From NCBI GenBank assembly GCA_028583415.1, contig CM053275.1:87104278-87168277 (forward strand): DNA of 64,000 bases, given 5' to 3'. A model generated the notes under the pieces. The model was not told the origin of the DNA. It worked only from the letters and a program-made list of their open reading frames with translations, and made no database searches. The position numbers and the translations under genes were made by a program. This DNA is from Protea cynaroides (taxonomy: Eukaryota > Streptophyta > Magnoliopsida > Proteales > Proteaceae). Of the stretch, positions 9,695-21,724 are shown piece by piece. The stretch's first letter is position 1; every line of letters starts with the position of its first letter.

Positions 9695-11147
9695 TTATGC
9701 TCCTTCCTCTGCCTCTCCAGGAAGAGATGATTCGATTAGAAAATTGGCCAAGGTTTGAGCCTTAATGGCTGTGCGAGGCTTGTAACTGATATCAAATTCT
9801 CCTAATTCGACAGCCCAATTGATCACTTGGCCAGAGACGTCAGGCCTCCTTAAAATTTTCTTCAGAGGCTGGTCAGTTAGGACGTTGATGGAGTGTGCTT
9901 GGAAGTAGGGCCGGAGCTTTCTTGCTGACATTACTAGTGCCAGTGCAACTTTCTCGATGAACTTGTATAGAGTTTCAGCCTCCAATAGAATCTTACTGAC
10001 ATAGTATATCGGTCGTTGTGCGCCATCTACCTCCTTGATAAGTACGACGCTGACCGCCTTTGAAGATACTGCCAAGTATAGCTCCAATATGTCTCCAACC
10101 TCAGGCTTAACCAATAGTGGAGGAGATGCTAAGTAAGCCTTTAATGCCTCGAACGCTTGCTGGCATTCGACAATCCACTCAAAGGTCTTGTTGCCCTTAA
10201 GAGTCTGGAAAAAGGGGAGACATTTGTCTACCGAGCGAGACATGAATCTGCTTAGTGCGGTCACTCGTCCAGTAAGTTCTTGTACTTGCTTTAATCTGGT
10301 TGGCACTGGCATACTGAGAATGGCTGTAATCTTTGTGGGGTTGGCCTCAATACCGCGGCTGGACACCATGAATCCGAGGAACTTTCCAGAAACGACTCCG
10401 AATGCACATTTGGCAGGGTTGAGGTGCATTCTGTGCTGCCTTAGCACTCCAAATGCTTCCTCTAGATCCTTAATATGATCCCTGCCGACTAGGCTCTTCA
10501 CAAACATGTCGTCAACGTACACTTCTACATTCCTTGCAATCTGCCTTTCGAATATCTTGTTTACCAGTCTTTGATACGTGGTCCCAGCATTCTTGAGACC
10601 AAAAGGCATGACATCGTAGCAGAAGAGGCCTCGATTGGTGACGAAGGCAATTTTCTTTGCATCGATCGGGTGCATTTGGATCTGATTGTAGCCAGAGTAG
10701 GCGTCCATGAAACTCAACTGCGCATGTCCAGCGGTAGCATCTATCAGCTAGTCGATCCGAGGGAGAGGAAAACTGTCCTTCGGGCACACTTTGTTCAAGT
10801 CTGTGAAATCGATGCATATTCGTCATTTGTCTCCTGTCTTGGGAACCATGATGAAGTTTGCAAGCCATTCTGGATAATGGATTTCTCTGATGAATCTGGC
10901 CTGTAATAATTTCTCGACTTCGTCGTTGATTAGATGCAGCAAACGTTCTCTTCTTTTGTCATATTGGCCGGTGCCGAGGATCAATATTCAAGCAATGTTG
11001 TGCAATTTCTCGCAGTATTCCAGGCATATCAGCTGCAAACCAGGCAAAAATGTCTGCATTTGTCCTTAAGAAATTTATCAACTCTGTTCTCCGTGGTTCT
11101 GTGAGCGACGACCCTATCTGGATCATCTTTTCTGGATTTCCTTCCAC
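9695..11147 (-). pseudogene. Reverse transcriptase and first RNase H of the Tat element
   Basis: The pre-RT connector (FAWFAADMPGI, NIDPRHRPI) at about 11040-10960 is followed by RT fingers with stops near 10820 and 10748. An uninterrupted stretch (10717-9695) follows, with MDAYSGYNQIQM, VMPFGLKNAGTTYQRLV and catalytic EVYVDDMFVKS, then a Ty3-type RNase H region (PIYYVSKILLEAET, VLTDQPLKKIL) where LAVSS stands in place of an Asp-containing motif. RT would copy element RNA into DNA. Decayed. Confidence 0.9.
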
Positions 11148-11494
11148 CAGAGGGACTTGGATTAAATCTTCAGTGGGGGTCCCTCTCTGTTGCTTGGGAT
11201 CGTCCGCAAATCTTCAACGTGAACATGCAAGGCCTGGGATGGTTTTTTATAATCGGTGAGTTCGACAAAGTAACACTTTCGTGAGACGAGCTGGTCTATC
11301 TAACATTTGGCTCGTCCAGGCGTGGGAAATTTGATTACCAAATGGTATGGTTAGGGGATCGACCTAAGTGTAATCATACCTAGTCTCCCCAGCAATGCAT
11401 TGTAAGAAGATGGGACGTCGACTATCAGGAAGTTCATCATGACCCTAGATTCTCTAGGGTAACCACCAGCCCTGATGGGCAACCGGATGGATCC

Positions 11495-12650
11495 CTATAC
11501 TGTAATGAGATCACCTGAGAAACTGACCAAGGGGTAATTCACAAGTAATAGACGCTCGGGGGGAATTTCCATGCGTTGGAAGGCCTGCCAATATATGATG
11601 TCAGTGGAACTGCCGGTGTCAACCATTATCTTATGGACATCGTTGTCTTCTATCCGCAGGGTGATAACGATGGTGTCTTCATGAGGTAGTTCTAGGCCAT
11701 ACAAATCTTCGTCGTTGAAGGTTAGGAAGTCTCCTGTGCGCGCCCTCTTACCGGGCCATTCTATAGATTTTACACTCCTCGCATAGGCCTTTCGTGCCTT
11801 GGTGGATGTATTGCCAACTGCGGGTCCCCCAGTGATAGTCATTGTTTTTCGCCCTTGCTTAGAGGGGTCATACTTTAAATTTTCAACCACGGCTGAGGTG
11901 GCCGCCTCGGCTGAGAAGGGTCGGTCAATTTTTGTACCCTCTCCCTGTACCGACCTGATCTCTGGTACTCTCGATGCTTGCTTCCTCTTTGGTGGGACAT
12001 ACCCCAGCTCCGTAATTCTGATGGCACCCACATGATCATAGGGCGAGTCTACTATTGGTGGTGGATCAAGGACTAGCAATAGTGGCGGCAGACAAGTCTG
12101 GTCCTGCCATTGCCGTGGGATCCTAGGGTCGATCCTGAGTCGGGTTCTCCCCCTTGTTTCTAAGGAGTTCAGTACCCTTCCCTTTTCATGCACTTGTTGA
12201 GGGGTTGGGCCAAGTGTAAAGGCAAACTGACAGCGGAGGACACCGACGTCCCTATTTACTGGGGTCTGTCCTCTTTCTCGACTATCTCCCTGTTGACGTG
12301 GATGCTGCTCAGGACGTCTGTCTGGATACTGGGGCTCGTGTGCCCTGTCTCTTCTTCTTTCCTCTCTTGGAGGATCTCTTTGATCTTCTCTTCTCTCTAC
12401 CCTCCTGGGTTCTCTCCTTTCTATCCTTCTCTGCTTTCTTTCGGGAGTTCTCTCCCGTGGTGGGAGGGGTGGTCTCCTCTGGTCTTCCCCTGGTGTTGCT
12501 GGTACCCTTGGGGCATTGTGATCCACATAGTGCTTATGATATCCTCTTCTAATGAGGTCTTCGATTTCTGTCTGCAAGTTCCAACATTCATCGGTGGTAT
12601 GACCAATGTCACGGTGGTATTGACAATACTTCTTTGAATTTCTTTGACGT
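11495..12650 (-). pseudogene. Gag C-terminal part and aspartic protease of the Tat element
   Basis: Begins with a zinc-binding motif (YCQYHRDIGHTTDECWNL), followed by a long Arg/Pro/Glu/Gln-rich linker and then the protease active site IMVDTGSSTDIIYW. Open over about 360 codons (12577-11495), unusually well preserved compared with the rest of the element. The charged linker is typical of Tat gag. Confidence 0.82.
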
Positions 12651-12825
12651 GCTTCGGTTAAAATCTTCTAGGGCCTTTGGAGATATCCGTCTTTAGCAAT
12701 GAGCGTATAGACTTCTCTGAAGGGCCTGTGAGCGGAGTGTAATCATTGAATTTCTTATGGATTATGCCGCGAGCTCTAGCTTCCTCTCTTCTCGACTTCT
12801 TGTGCTCCCCTGGTCATGTGAGGTC

Positions 12826-14162
12826 TCATCTTTCATCTGTTCGCTTGCTTAGAACGTCGACTAAGCCTTTGTTGGCTTCATAGATTTCATTAGCGGTGGC
12901 AAACTCTTCACATCGAGCCAAGAGCTCTTGCAAGTCGGTCGGTTCCTTTTTTGCGATGGAGAATTTGAGCTTTGGATCAGCGACAGCCGCTCTCAAAGTA
13001 GCGAAGTGAACTGACTCTTCTATGTCCTTTACCTGGAGTACCTCCAAGTTGAATCTAGCCAAGAAAGCCCATAGAGTCTCATCAGGCCTTTGTCTCATGT
13101 TCATGAGATGTGCGCTTGTCTTCCGCTGCACCCTACTTCCTTGAAAATGCATTCAGAACAGCTTTCCCATGGTCTTAAAAGAGTCAATCGATCTCGGAGA
13201 CAAGTTGTTAAACCACATCTTGGCTACACCTTTTAAAGTGAGGGGAAAGGCCCTATACATGATCGCATCTGGGTTCGCTTGGAGGACCATCGCCCCTACG
13301 AAATTGTTCAAATGCTCAACCGGATTGGTGGATCCATCGTAGGAATCCATGGGCGACAAAACCGCTTTGGCAAGGGGACCCTCATAAGAATATCAGTGAG
13401 AGGGTTGTTCGTAGAGTAATCCCTGTCTTCATCCGGGGTCATACCAGCCTTTAAAAAGAAAAAGAAAAATTTTATAAATAAATAAACCACCTTCATGGGG
13501 GGTAATAATGGAAAATGATACCAATGTCTCGACCATCTGATGCAAGAGTGCTAATTGGTCCGTTATCTTTGCGGCTACCTCTAGATCCATGGGTGCTTTC
13601 TCCTTATCCTCTGCACCCATGACGACCTCGGGTAGCGGCGCTTGTCGTGGAACCAAAAGTTCTTCCAAGGCATCTTCACCTCGCCCAAGTGCTGCTCTCG
13701 GTAGTGGGCCTAACCTCTCTCGAATAGATATCCTCCCATGTTGTGTGGTTGATCCCGTTCCATTTACTTTCGGACCCGGGTTTGCTCTAGTCCCATCTCT
13801 GATGGGTCTACCTCTGTATTGCCCAGGACGATCATCCTAAGGAGGTTTCGGGGGAAGTCAGCCTCGTTATGTGGGTCGATCAGAGGGATTACTCCTACTG
13901 GAGGACAGGAAGTAGCCTCAGCGACTGGAGGTTGAAGTCTTTAAACAAATCTAGTTAATACTTCGAGCTGCTAAGCCATGGTCTCGAATTGTTCATAGGT
14001 GACGAATGCCTCCGATGGGGGCACTTGATTTGTCGCTCTCTTCCCTCTCTCCCTCTACGGTCTAAGTTCCGACCTATCTCCATCTTCGGGGTTGGCCGAC
14101 CGTTATTCAATTAAAGGGGGATCGGGATTAACCATATGACTTCTTGTTCTCCTTAGGCTCAT
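12826..14162 (-). pseudogene. Gag of the Tat element
   Basis: The reading begins near 14162 (MSLRRTRSHMVN…), with several stops up to 13670. The recognisable Retrotrans_gag part is at 13359-12826: PMDSYDGSTNPVEHLNNFV, YRAFPLTLKGVAKMWFNNL, then RQRPDETLWAFLARFN. A stop at 13153 and frame changes near 13310-13440 break it. It would form the particle shell. Confidence 0.8.
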
Positions 14163-14213
14163 ACCTCAGGATTTTTCTTTGACTTTTATCTTTCGACATC
14201 AAATCACTCAGGG

Positions 14214-14231
14214 CCCCACGGTGGACGTCAA
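14214..14231 (-). other. Primer-binding site of the Tat element
   Basis: On the minus strand TTGACGTCCACCGTGGGG lies two bases inside the 5' LTR. It resembles the TGGCG(T/C)CCACCGTGGGG sites seen in plant Tat/Athila-type elements, with one G-to-A change. The priming tRNA is not assigned. Confidence 0.65.
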
Positions 14232-14233
14232 AC

Positions 14234-14665
14234 TGTTTCGACCCAAATCCATATCCGAGGTCCACCACGCTGACTAGACCTGCAAGACAAGCAAAGACAA
14301 GGGGAAGGCGGGCCTATGGCCCCGGGTCCACTCCGATGCTTAAGTTAAGGCTCTATGAACAGTTGATGGGCTCGGTATACGAGCCCATAACAATATTTAA
14401 ATGGGGTAGATGAGAGATTCTCAGTTCAAGATGTTAGAGCGAGAATCCCAAGGATGAGTAATTAATGTTTTTGTACCTGAATTCTCAGGATTTGGTCTAT
14501 TTATAGTGAATAGTGTTTTTTCCTTAAATATCGTTTTTGCCCTTTACTCACGTGTTCAGATTCATGAGGATGCTCTCTTATATTCAATCGAGAACGTCCA
14601 TGTGGCTTGCTGATTGAGTCCTAAGTGTCGCGATTTTATTGGTGACGTGGCAGATTTCCCCAACA
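14234..14665 (-). repeat. 5' LTR of the Tat element (LTR A)
   Basis: 432 bp with TG…CA ends (TGTTTCGACCC…TTCCCCAACA in plus reading). It is directly followed (minus strand) by the primer site and gag. It contains TATTTATAGTGAATAG near 14499, on the minus strand a CTATAAATA TATA-like box. Confidence 0.9.
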
Positions 14666-14674
14666 CTTCCAAAC

Positions 14675-15103
14675 TGTTTCGGCCCAAATCCGTATACGAG
14701 GTCCACCACGTTGACTAGACCTGCAAGACAAGCAAAGACAAGGGGGAGGCGGGCCTATGACCCCGAGTACACTCCGATGCTTAAGTTAGGGCTCTGTAAA
14801 CAATCGATGGGCTCGGTATCCGAGCCCACAACAATATTTAAATGGGATAGGTGAGAGATTCTCAGTCCAATGTGTCAGAGCGAGAATCCCAAGGATGAAT
14901 AATTAATGTTTTTGTACCTAAATTCTCAGGATTTGGTCTATTTATAGTGAATAGTGTTTTTCCTTAAATGTCATTTTTGCCCTTTACTCACGTGTTCGGA
15001 TTCATGAGGATGTTCTCTTATATTCAATCGAGAACGTCCATGTGGTTTGCTGATTGAGTCCTAAGTATCGCAGTTTTATTGGTGACGTAACAGATTTCTC
15101 CAA
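14675..15103 (-). repeat. Second, adjacent LTR of the same family (LTR B)
   Basis: About 429 bp, collinear and highly similar to LTR A in the same orientation, separated from it by only 9 bp (CTTCCAAAC). The bases after LTR B on the minus strand start GTTTG, as after LTR A, then diverge. No target duplication is seen around LTR B. Confidence 0.88.
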
Positions 15104-15109
15104 TGGGTA

Positions 15110-17870
15110 TGAATAGTAACTTTATTACTCTGATCCCAAAGTCAAATAGAGTAGTACTCATGTCTCAATTTCACCCTATATGTGAGGCGAATTTTCTTGT
15201 AAAGATATTCTATGATATTGGCCACTAGACTTGGGAAGATTCTGGGAAGTATTATATCTGAGGAACAGGGAGTTTTCTGAAAGATCGTCTTATTTATAAC
15301 AATATAAGTATGGCTTCTGAGCTTACAAATTTGCTGGATAAAAAAACGCAAGGGGAAAATATTGCGTTGAAGCTTGATATTCAAAAAACTTATGATACCT
15401 TGGAGTGGAGTTTCTTATTTGATGTAATGAGGTGCTTTGAGTTATCGGAGATCTTGATTGCCAGGATTTCTAATATTCTCAGCTCTGCTTGGCTTTTTAT
15501 CATGTTAAATGGAGACCTAGTAGGATTTTTTGGTGTCGAGATCTAGGGATCTTAGGCAAGGAGACCCTCTGCTACCTCTCCTATTCATCATAGCAGAGGA
15601 TGTTCTTTGACGAGGATTGCGTCACATGAGGGAGAGTGGGCCTAATAAGGGCGTTACCATGCTCTCGAAAGGTTGAGGTTCCTACCCATTTGGTTTTTGC
15701 AGACAATATTTCCATCTTCATCAATGTTGAAATTCGCAGCATTAGGATCTTGAGATCTTTCCTTGATAAATATGAAGCTTATGCAGGGCAACGAGTGAAT
15801 GTGATTAAAAGTAGAGTTTTTACTGCTCGAATGACCAATACCAGGAAAACTAAGATCGTTTCTTTACTTGGCTTTTCAGATAGCAGATTCCCAATAAGAT
15901 ATCTGGGAGTGGAGATTTTTTAAGGGCGAAAAAATAAGGAACTTATGATGCCTCTTATGGATAAATTCAAATCAAAACTTAGTGGATGAAACGGGCGTCT
16001 TCAGTCTATAGCTGGAAGAATTGAGCCGGTGTGCTTGGTCCTGTCAAGTCTTTGTGTGCACAACTTTGTAATTTAATATTGGCCTGTGTCTCTTATCAGG
16101 ATAACTGAGCAATGAGGAATTTTATTTGGAGTAGTGATCCGCATTCTAGAAATCCTATTACTGTGAGAGGGGATCTTGTGTGCAAACCAAAAAAGGAGGA
16201 GGATTGGGAGTCAGGCACTTGCCGGCTGTTAATTGCTCAATGCTGGAAATGCAATGCTGGGCAATTCAATCGACAAACTCAATATTTGCAAAATTCATGA
16301 GGAGTCGCTATTGCACTCACGAGGATACTCTTTAAAAGATGAGGAAAGGGTCTGCAATGTGGATGAGTTTGAAGAAGATATGGGATTGGCTTTCTACAAA
16401 AACTCAACGCATTATGGGGGATGGTACCTCTATTGACTTTTCGTATGACATATGATTCGGTGACTCTTCCATTGTGGAGGCAACGGGTCTCGATTTGGAG
16501 TTTTTTTTCTTCAGGTTTCCATACACATCTTAGAATATGATGCAGAGCATCCATCAGGCCAGCATCTCAAATCCCATTAGCGGAAATGGGAGGGGTGGAC
16601 AAGAGAGTTTGGGCTTGTATTAGATCTAGGGAGTTTATGGTCCGGTCGGCTTGGGGAGAGATCAGGGAGGAAGTTAATCCCCCTCCTAGATTGAAATCGT
16701 CACCTACGGCAAGAGGATTCCAGCCGGAATCCAAGGACTGGAATTCATCCAGTGCGTATACTCATACATTGGTGCACTGAATAAAATCCAATCCTTGATA
16801 GCCAAAACTGCCACAGGAGAAGATTTCTATACTCCCCCTCCTTGGGTGGCAGCATGGTGGAGCAGACACTTAAATCCCCGTGTTTCGGTATTTGGCTGGA
16901 GATGATATCATCATGCTTTTCCATGAGATGATTTGGTGATGAAGTCAAAAGTGGCTATGGTGTCTTGATGTGTAATGTGTAAAAAGGATAGTGAGTCTTT
17001 TGACCATTTATTTTTAGCTTGTAAGTTTGCCTATGCAGTTTGGGGTCAATTTATTGGTTCTTTTAACACACATTGGTTGGGGTTTGATTCTATCGAGATG
17101 TTATTCTCTTGGTGGAAAAGGAAAAAGATATTAGTAGCAATGCTAGATCTTTGGATGTCAGGACAATTCATTTGGCCAGGAAAATTTGGTTAGAGCATAA
17201 TAGACGATATTTTTTATGGTCAGCACCATCGTCTGTCTACAGTTATGAAGCTTATAGTGTTGGATTTAAAGGATCTAGCTAAAGGACTCCATGTACTACT
17301 CATAATATAGCTGATTTATCTTTCACTAACCAGTTGCATCGGAGAACAATGCCGGCAAAGGTTAAGAAAATAGTTCAGTTGAAGTGGAGGAATCCAAGGC
17401 TAGGGTGGATGAAATTAAATGACGATGGATGTTCCCTTGGTAACCCAGGGCGAGCAAGAGCTAGAAGCATCATTATGCACTTTAACGGAGCAGTTCAAGC
17501 TTCCTTTGTAGTGTTTTTGGGGGTAACATCGAATTATGCAGCTGAGTTTAAAGCGGTTATGATTGGAATTAGGAAACCCACAGAGCTGGGTATTTCGCTC
17601 GTTTGAATTGAATTTGACTCTGCGTTAGTTGTGAAAGGGATGCTTGGGTCTCGAATGCCATGGATGTGTTTGCAGGAGTGGATTACTATTAATAATATTC
17701 AACGGAGGGTACTCCTTGCTACTGTGAAGCCGATATGGTAGCAGATAGTATGGGTAGGTATGAAGCATGATCGACTACATCAAATTTCTGGACTGAGGCC
17801 CCGGTGTTTGTACAATGGGAGATGAATTGGGACGTCTCTGGTCGTCCTCATTATAGAGTTGGTTAAAGGT
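15110..17870 (+). pseudogene. L1-type plant LINE, ORF2 remnant with RNase H
   Basis: A decayed plus-strand ORF2. RT parts: FLKDRLIYNNISMASEL (15280-15330), IALKLDIQKTYDTLEWSFL, RQGDPLLPLLFI in another frame near 15560, and VFADN at about 15700 where active copies have FADD. A zinc-knuckle remnant reads CKKDSESFDHLFLAC (16975-17020). A C-terminal RNase H follows at 17370-17720 (WMKLNDDGCSLGNPG, NYAAEFKAVMIGI, DSALVVKGML). Many frameshifts and stops. The 5' part including the endonuclease is missing. The 3' end is within 35 bp of the solo LTR at 17903. Confidence 0.85.
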
Positions 17871-17902
17871 GATCATCGGCCCACTGATGCTAATGCCAAA
17901 AG

Positions 17903-20068
17903 TGTTGGATTTTATGTTGTCATTGTTGGCAACTTAGCTGATGTGACAGTGTTTGTGAGCATACAGTCAAAGAAATCAGGAGAGAGAGTGTCAGTGTAGG
18001 AGAGAGAGTGTCAGTGCAGTGGCAAAGATGGAGCAACCTTGTATTTGTGATTCTACAATGTTCTACATCTCTTATAGTGTGTTTCAGATGGTTTGCAGCG
18101 AGTTAAATGGCATTCTACATCAAGTTTGATGAGAAAGAATGTCTATGGACCCCACTGGTGAAGATGTAGAGAAAGAAGGAGGAGAGAGAAAGAAGACAGA
18201 GGATGTAGAGAGAGAAAAAGGAGAAAAAAAAGTGTGTGTGGGACCCACTGTGCCAAGGTGGCATGCCACCATGGCAGCCAGCTTGGCCGAGGCCGCGGCA
18301 CCACAGTGGCTGCCCTACATGACCAGCCAGCCCCACATGGCCAGCCAGTCACATGGCCAACCGCAAGGCAATGCCAAGCACCAGCAACAGCTAGCCCGCA
18401 GGCTCACTGCCACATGGCCTCTAGCCGTGCCCCCACAAGCACCCACCACTTGTTTGATTTTATTTTTAGAGAGAGAGAGAGAGTCAAGCTGGTTAGAGAG
18501 AAGTTTTCTTAGTAAGATTTCGTCTACAGGGTTTGTCAAACAAATCGTCGGTTATAGAGGTCTTTCTCAAGGAAGAATAGGGGCTTTTTGGGTAATCTAA
18601 AAGACAAAGATTCAAAAGAAGCGGCTCAGATCAAGTCCTAAAGTCCAGATTCTCATCGGATGGTTCTCAAAATTGCGAGATCAGTGTACATGAGTCGGAC
18701 GCGTCAGATTCTCCCGTGAGCGTTCTGGTTGGACGGAGGCAATTTAATGTAATGGGCCGCAGTTTATGGAGGTCCACCTTTGATTTGGTAAGGCGCACTT
18801 ACGGTGCGCAACCGAGCAGATGCAGATCAAATAGGCGCGCACAACTACTATGTTCGGAGACGCAATTTGTGCGGATCCGACGGCCATCTGTTGATCCCGC
18901 CTTTTTAAGGAAATTCGATGGTCGATAGAGAAGATCCCATCTCCGCCAATGCGATCTTGACAACGCATCAGCGTGGCGAGGCTACGGTGCGGCGCGGGTG
19001 CGCGATTATGAAAGGAAAAATTCTATTTTGAATGTTTTGGTTGGCCGAACTTCAAACTGTCATAACTTCTTCATCTGAGCTCCAAATCAGTCCGTTCAAG
19101 TTGCAGTTTCTATATTTTCGGATGCTCTATACATTGAAAACTGTTGGGAGTCAAAAAAAGGAAGGGAAAATTGAAAAGAACGTTTTGAAGGCAGAGAGAA
19201 GGATTTCTAGGGTTGTATGTCGTGTGGGAGTGATCTATCACTAACTACCTCTTCTCTGTGCATCAATAGAGTGTTAAATCCCTATGAGAGGTCAGTAGAG
19301 CGTTTATGTTTACATTCATGGTGATTATGGGTTGTGTGGAAGAGATTGGAAGTTTGTGGATGAGGCGTGTTCTGTGAATCGATCTCTATCATCATTGAAG
19401 GCTGTTGGAGAGTACTTGAGAGCAGTGTGAAGCTTCAAAGAGATTGTTGGCAATTCGAAAGCATTGCTTGTGAGATTTTTCAATTTTCTTATCTATTTAT
19501 GCTTTCAATATATTGTATGCTAGCGTAGATGAAAATGATTGAATACCTAGCTAGTGGGAAAAAATTATAAGGTAAATTTATAAGCCTAAAAAATTGTTAT
19601 TTGCTTCCCGTGGGTGCGGGTTAAGCATGATGTGTTCAGTGGGTGCTGGACACTGGCTGTTAAGCCTGAATCTTGACGTTAGTGCGCCCTCTCAGTTTTA
19701 TGCTAGGAAAACTTAGGGTTAGTATCCTTATCTTGTAAAAGACTAAAAATTGAGTATTGAGTAAATACGAAACCCGTTGAGCATTACTCTGTGGACTAGC
19801 CATTACACACTGTATTGGTGAACCACGTATATCCTGTGTTGTATACTGTCTTTATTTTTCTATATATTTTGGAGTGCATGGAATGGCTTGCAGGATGGGT
19901 GAACAATTCTGGTAGACCTGACCACTAAGTGGTAGCAAGGTAGATTTGCATACGCTTTGTATGTGTAAAAGAATATATTTTCATCAGCTCTGGGCAGCAG
20001 TGAAATAATTAGAGAGAATTTCCAGACACTGATTCACCCTCCCTCTCAGTGTCATATCAAGTTCATCA
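17903..20068 (+). mobile_element. Solo LTR, 2.17 kb, plus orientation
   Basis: Starts TGTTGGATTTTATG and ends CATATCAAGTTCATCA. It is flanked by the 5-bp duplication AAAAG (17898-17902 and 20069-20073). It aligns, inverted, with 28055-30273. No internal coding region or second LTR is adjacent, so it is best read as a solo LTR left by LTR-LTR recombination. Small ORFs within it have no recognisable domain. Confidence 0.85.
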
Positions 20069-20073
20069 AAAAG

Positions 20074-20534
20074 GTAGGATAGAATCTCTTTCTTGTTTTT
20101 CCGTTTTAGTCCATGTATAACTTCTTTTTTTTATTTTCTTTAATATGATCATTTTGATTTTTAGCAAAAAAAAGTTAGACAACACCTCTAACAACCATTT
20201 TTCCATGTCTTCACGTGTTTTAAGAATCTATACCAAACGCAAACTTTAGATCACCGTCCAAATGAAAAAAGCTCAAACAAAAAATTAAAAGGGAATTTAA
20301 GGGTTCTCTGGGGGATGGAGCATAAAAAGGAGTAATCATGATTCTTGATGAGAGGGGAGAGGCATTACGAGAACTTCAATATATAAGGGATGGGGGATTT
20401 GCGTGTGTTTTTTTTTTTTTTTTTTTTTTTTTTGGTAGGGTGAGATGCTCGAAATCCTGGAGCTCCATCTCTAAAGGACACGTGGGAGAAATTTTTTTCC
20501 CAAACGAAATTACCAAAATGGAAGAGCTCAGTTC
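20074..20534. other. Non-coding spacer with a T run
   Basis: A/T-rich; a run of about 26 T at 20408-20433. No gene seen. Confidence 0.6.
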
Positions 20535-20938
20535 TGTTATGATCCCACATTGGGATCCCATACCTACTATGTATGGTTCTTAAGTCTTAGGGTTCTCCCA
20601 CCTAATACTTTAGTCTTTTGGGTTGGGCTCTTCATTGAGCTTGCGTTGTAACATTTGGTGCTTTCATTGAGAAGTCAGTGCTGCGGAAGGGACAACCTAG
20701 AGAAAGAGTGACCTGGGAAAGGGCTACCTGCTGAAGCAGAGTGAAAGCCATCCAGAGTAGGCAATCTAGGATTCTAAAGTGGGCTGACATGGGTATCGAT
20801 TTTGAAAAAATGGTGGCAATATTATGATCCCACATCAAGATCCCATACCTACCAAGTATGGTTCTTTTATCTTAGGGTTCTCCTACCTAACAATCTAGTC
20901 TTTTGAGTTGAGCTCTCCCTTGGGCTTAAGTTGTAACA
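20535..20938 (+). mobile_element. TRIM (miniature LTR retrotransposon), 404 bp
   Basis: LTRs of 119 bp (20535-20653 and about 20820-20938) both contain ATGATCCCACAT and CCCATACCTAC and end TTGTAACA. Directly after the left LTR is TTTGGTGCTTTCATTGAG, a primer-site-like sequence whose complement ends in CCA. A purine-rich AAAAAATGGTGG lies before the right LTR. Flanks are AGTTC (20530-20534) and AGCTC (20939-20943), a 5-bp duplication with one difference. The interior is about 165 bp with no coding capacity. TRIMs depend on proteins from other elements. Confidence 0.85.
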
Positions 20939-21682
20939 AGCTCTCTCTATTGTTTTTTTTTTTTTTTTTTTTTTTTTGAGGTCCCCCATTGACCAAACTC
21001 GCACATTCGCACTCTTTTTTTACTTTCCATTTTGAGGATTCTTTTGAGGAAAAACTTTATTCAAGTGATTGAGATAAAAGGAACAATAGTCCCAGGAATA
21101 CAATAAACCATAGGCAGAAGCCTACATGAACCTTAAAAAGATTAAAAAAAAATTCCATTTTTAGTAGTGGGTTTTACCAGTATATGCGCTGTTGATGGGG
21201 AGAGATGTAGGTGGACTGGTAGACAAAGGAGACAAGGAAAAGAGCAAGCGAGGAAGAAACAGTAAAGCTGGGAAACATGTTTTAAGGAAGAAAATGACCC
21301 CACAAGTAACTTAGAATGATGCATGGACAGTCTAAAAAAGAAGACCTTTTGGATTAAATTTTAATTAGTGGAAATTTTTGCAATAATCATACTGCTATGT
21401 TCAAAGATGAAGACCTTTTGATAGTGGAAATTTCTCGCTTCATTCAATGTCTGATGGGGATACTATATGAATTTTAAATTCTATTTCTTTGGTTTTCCTG
21501 AGAAGGAATACCTACATTCATAGCCCTTAAATTGAACCCGAGACATTAAAGAATGAGTCTGTTTAATAATGACTGTCATTCTTTTTTTTTTACTAGACCT
21601 TAGTTATGTTCTATTCTAGTTCTAGTTGTTGTTGTTGTTTTATTGTATTTTTTTTTTTGTTGGATCTCTTGCACGAGCCCAG

Positions 21683-21684
<2 letters not shown>

Positions 21685-21722
<38 letters not shown>
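21685..21722. repeat. (TA)n microsatellite
   Basis: About 19 uninterrupted TA units. Confidence 0.95.

Positions 21723-21724
<2 letters not shown>

Larger units (their letters stand above)
1..14665 (-). mobile_element. Tat-lineage Ty3/gypsy LTR retrotransposon, decayed, running off the left edge
   Basis: Minus-strand order is 5' LTR (14234-14665), primer site, gag, aspartic protease, RT, RNase H, a second RNase H, integrase (ending 7939), an 80-bp tandem array, then an opposite-strand ORF (1-2330). Two consecutive RNase H domains and an antisense extra ORF between pol and the 3' LTR are known traits of some plant Tat-lineage elements. The 3' LTR must lie left of base 1. Every coding module has stops or frameshifts, so the copy is inactive. 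A 4.5-kb chromovirus (2864-7351) is nested in it; without that insert about 10.2 kb of the element is in the window. Lineage assignment is inference from domain order; a tree of the RT would settle it. Confidence 0.85.

Noticed and set aside
12188..12637. 149-codon plus-strand ORF opposite the Tat gag
   Set aside because: It is the antisense shadow of the Arg-rich gag linker and has no recognisable domain.
18139..18600. Plus-strand ORF of 153 codons inside the plus-oriented solo LTR
   Set aside because: Low-complexity, overlapped by other ORFs on both strands, and the region is poorly conserved in the inverted copy; LTR sequence, not a gene.
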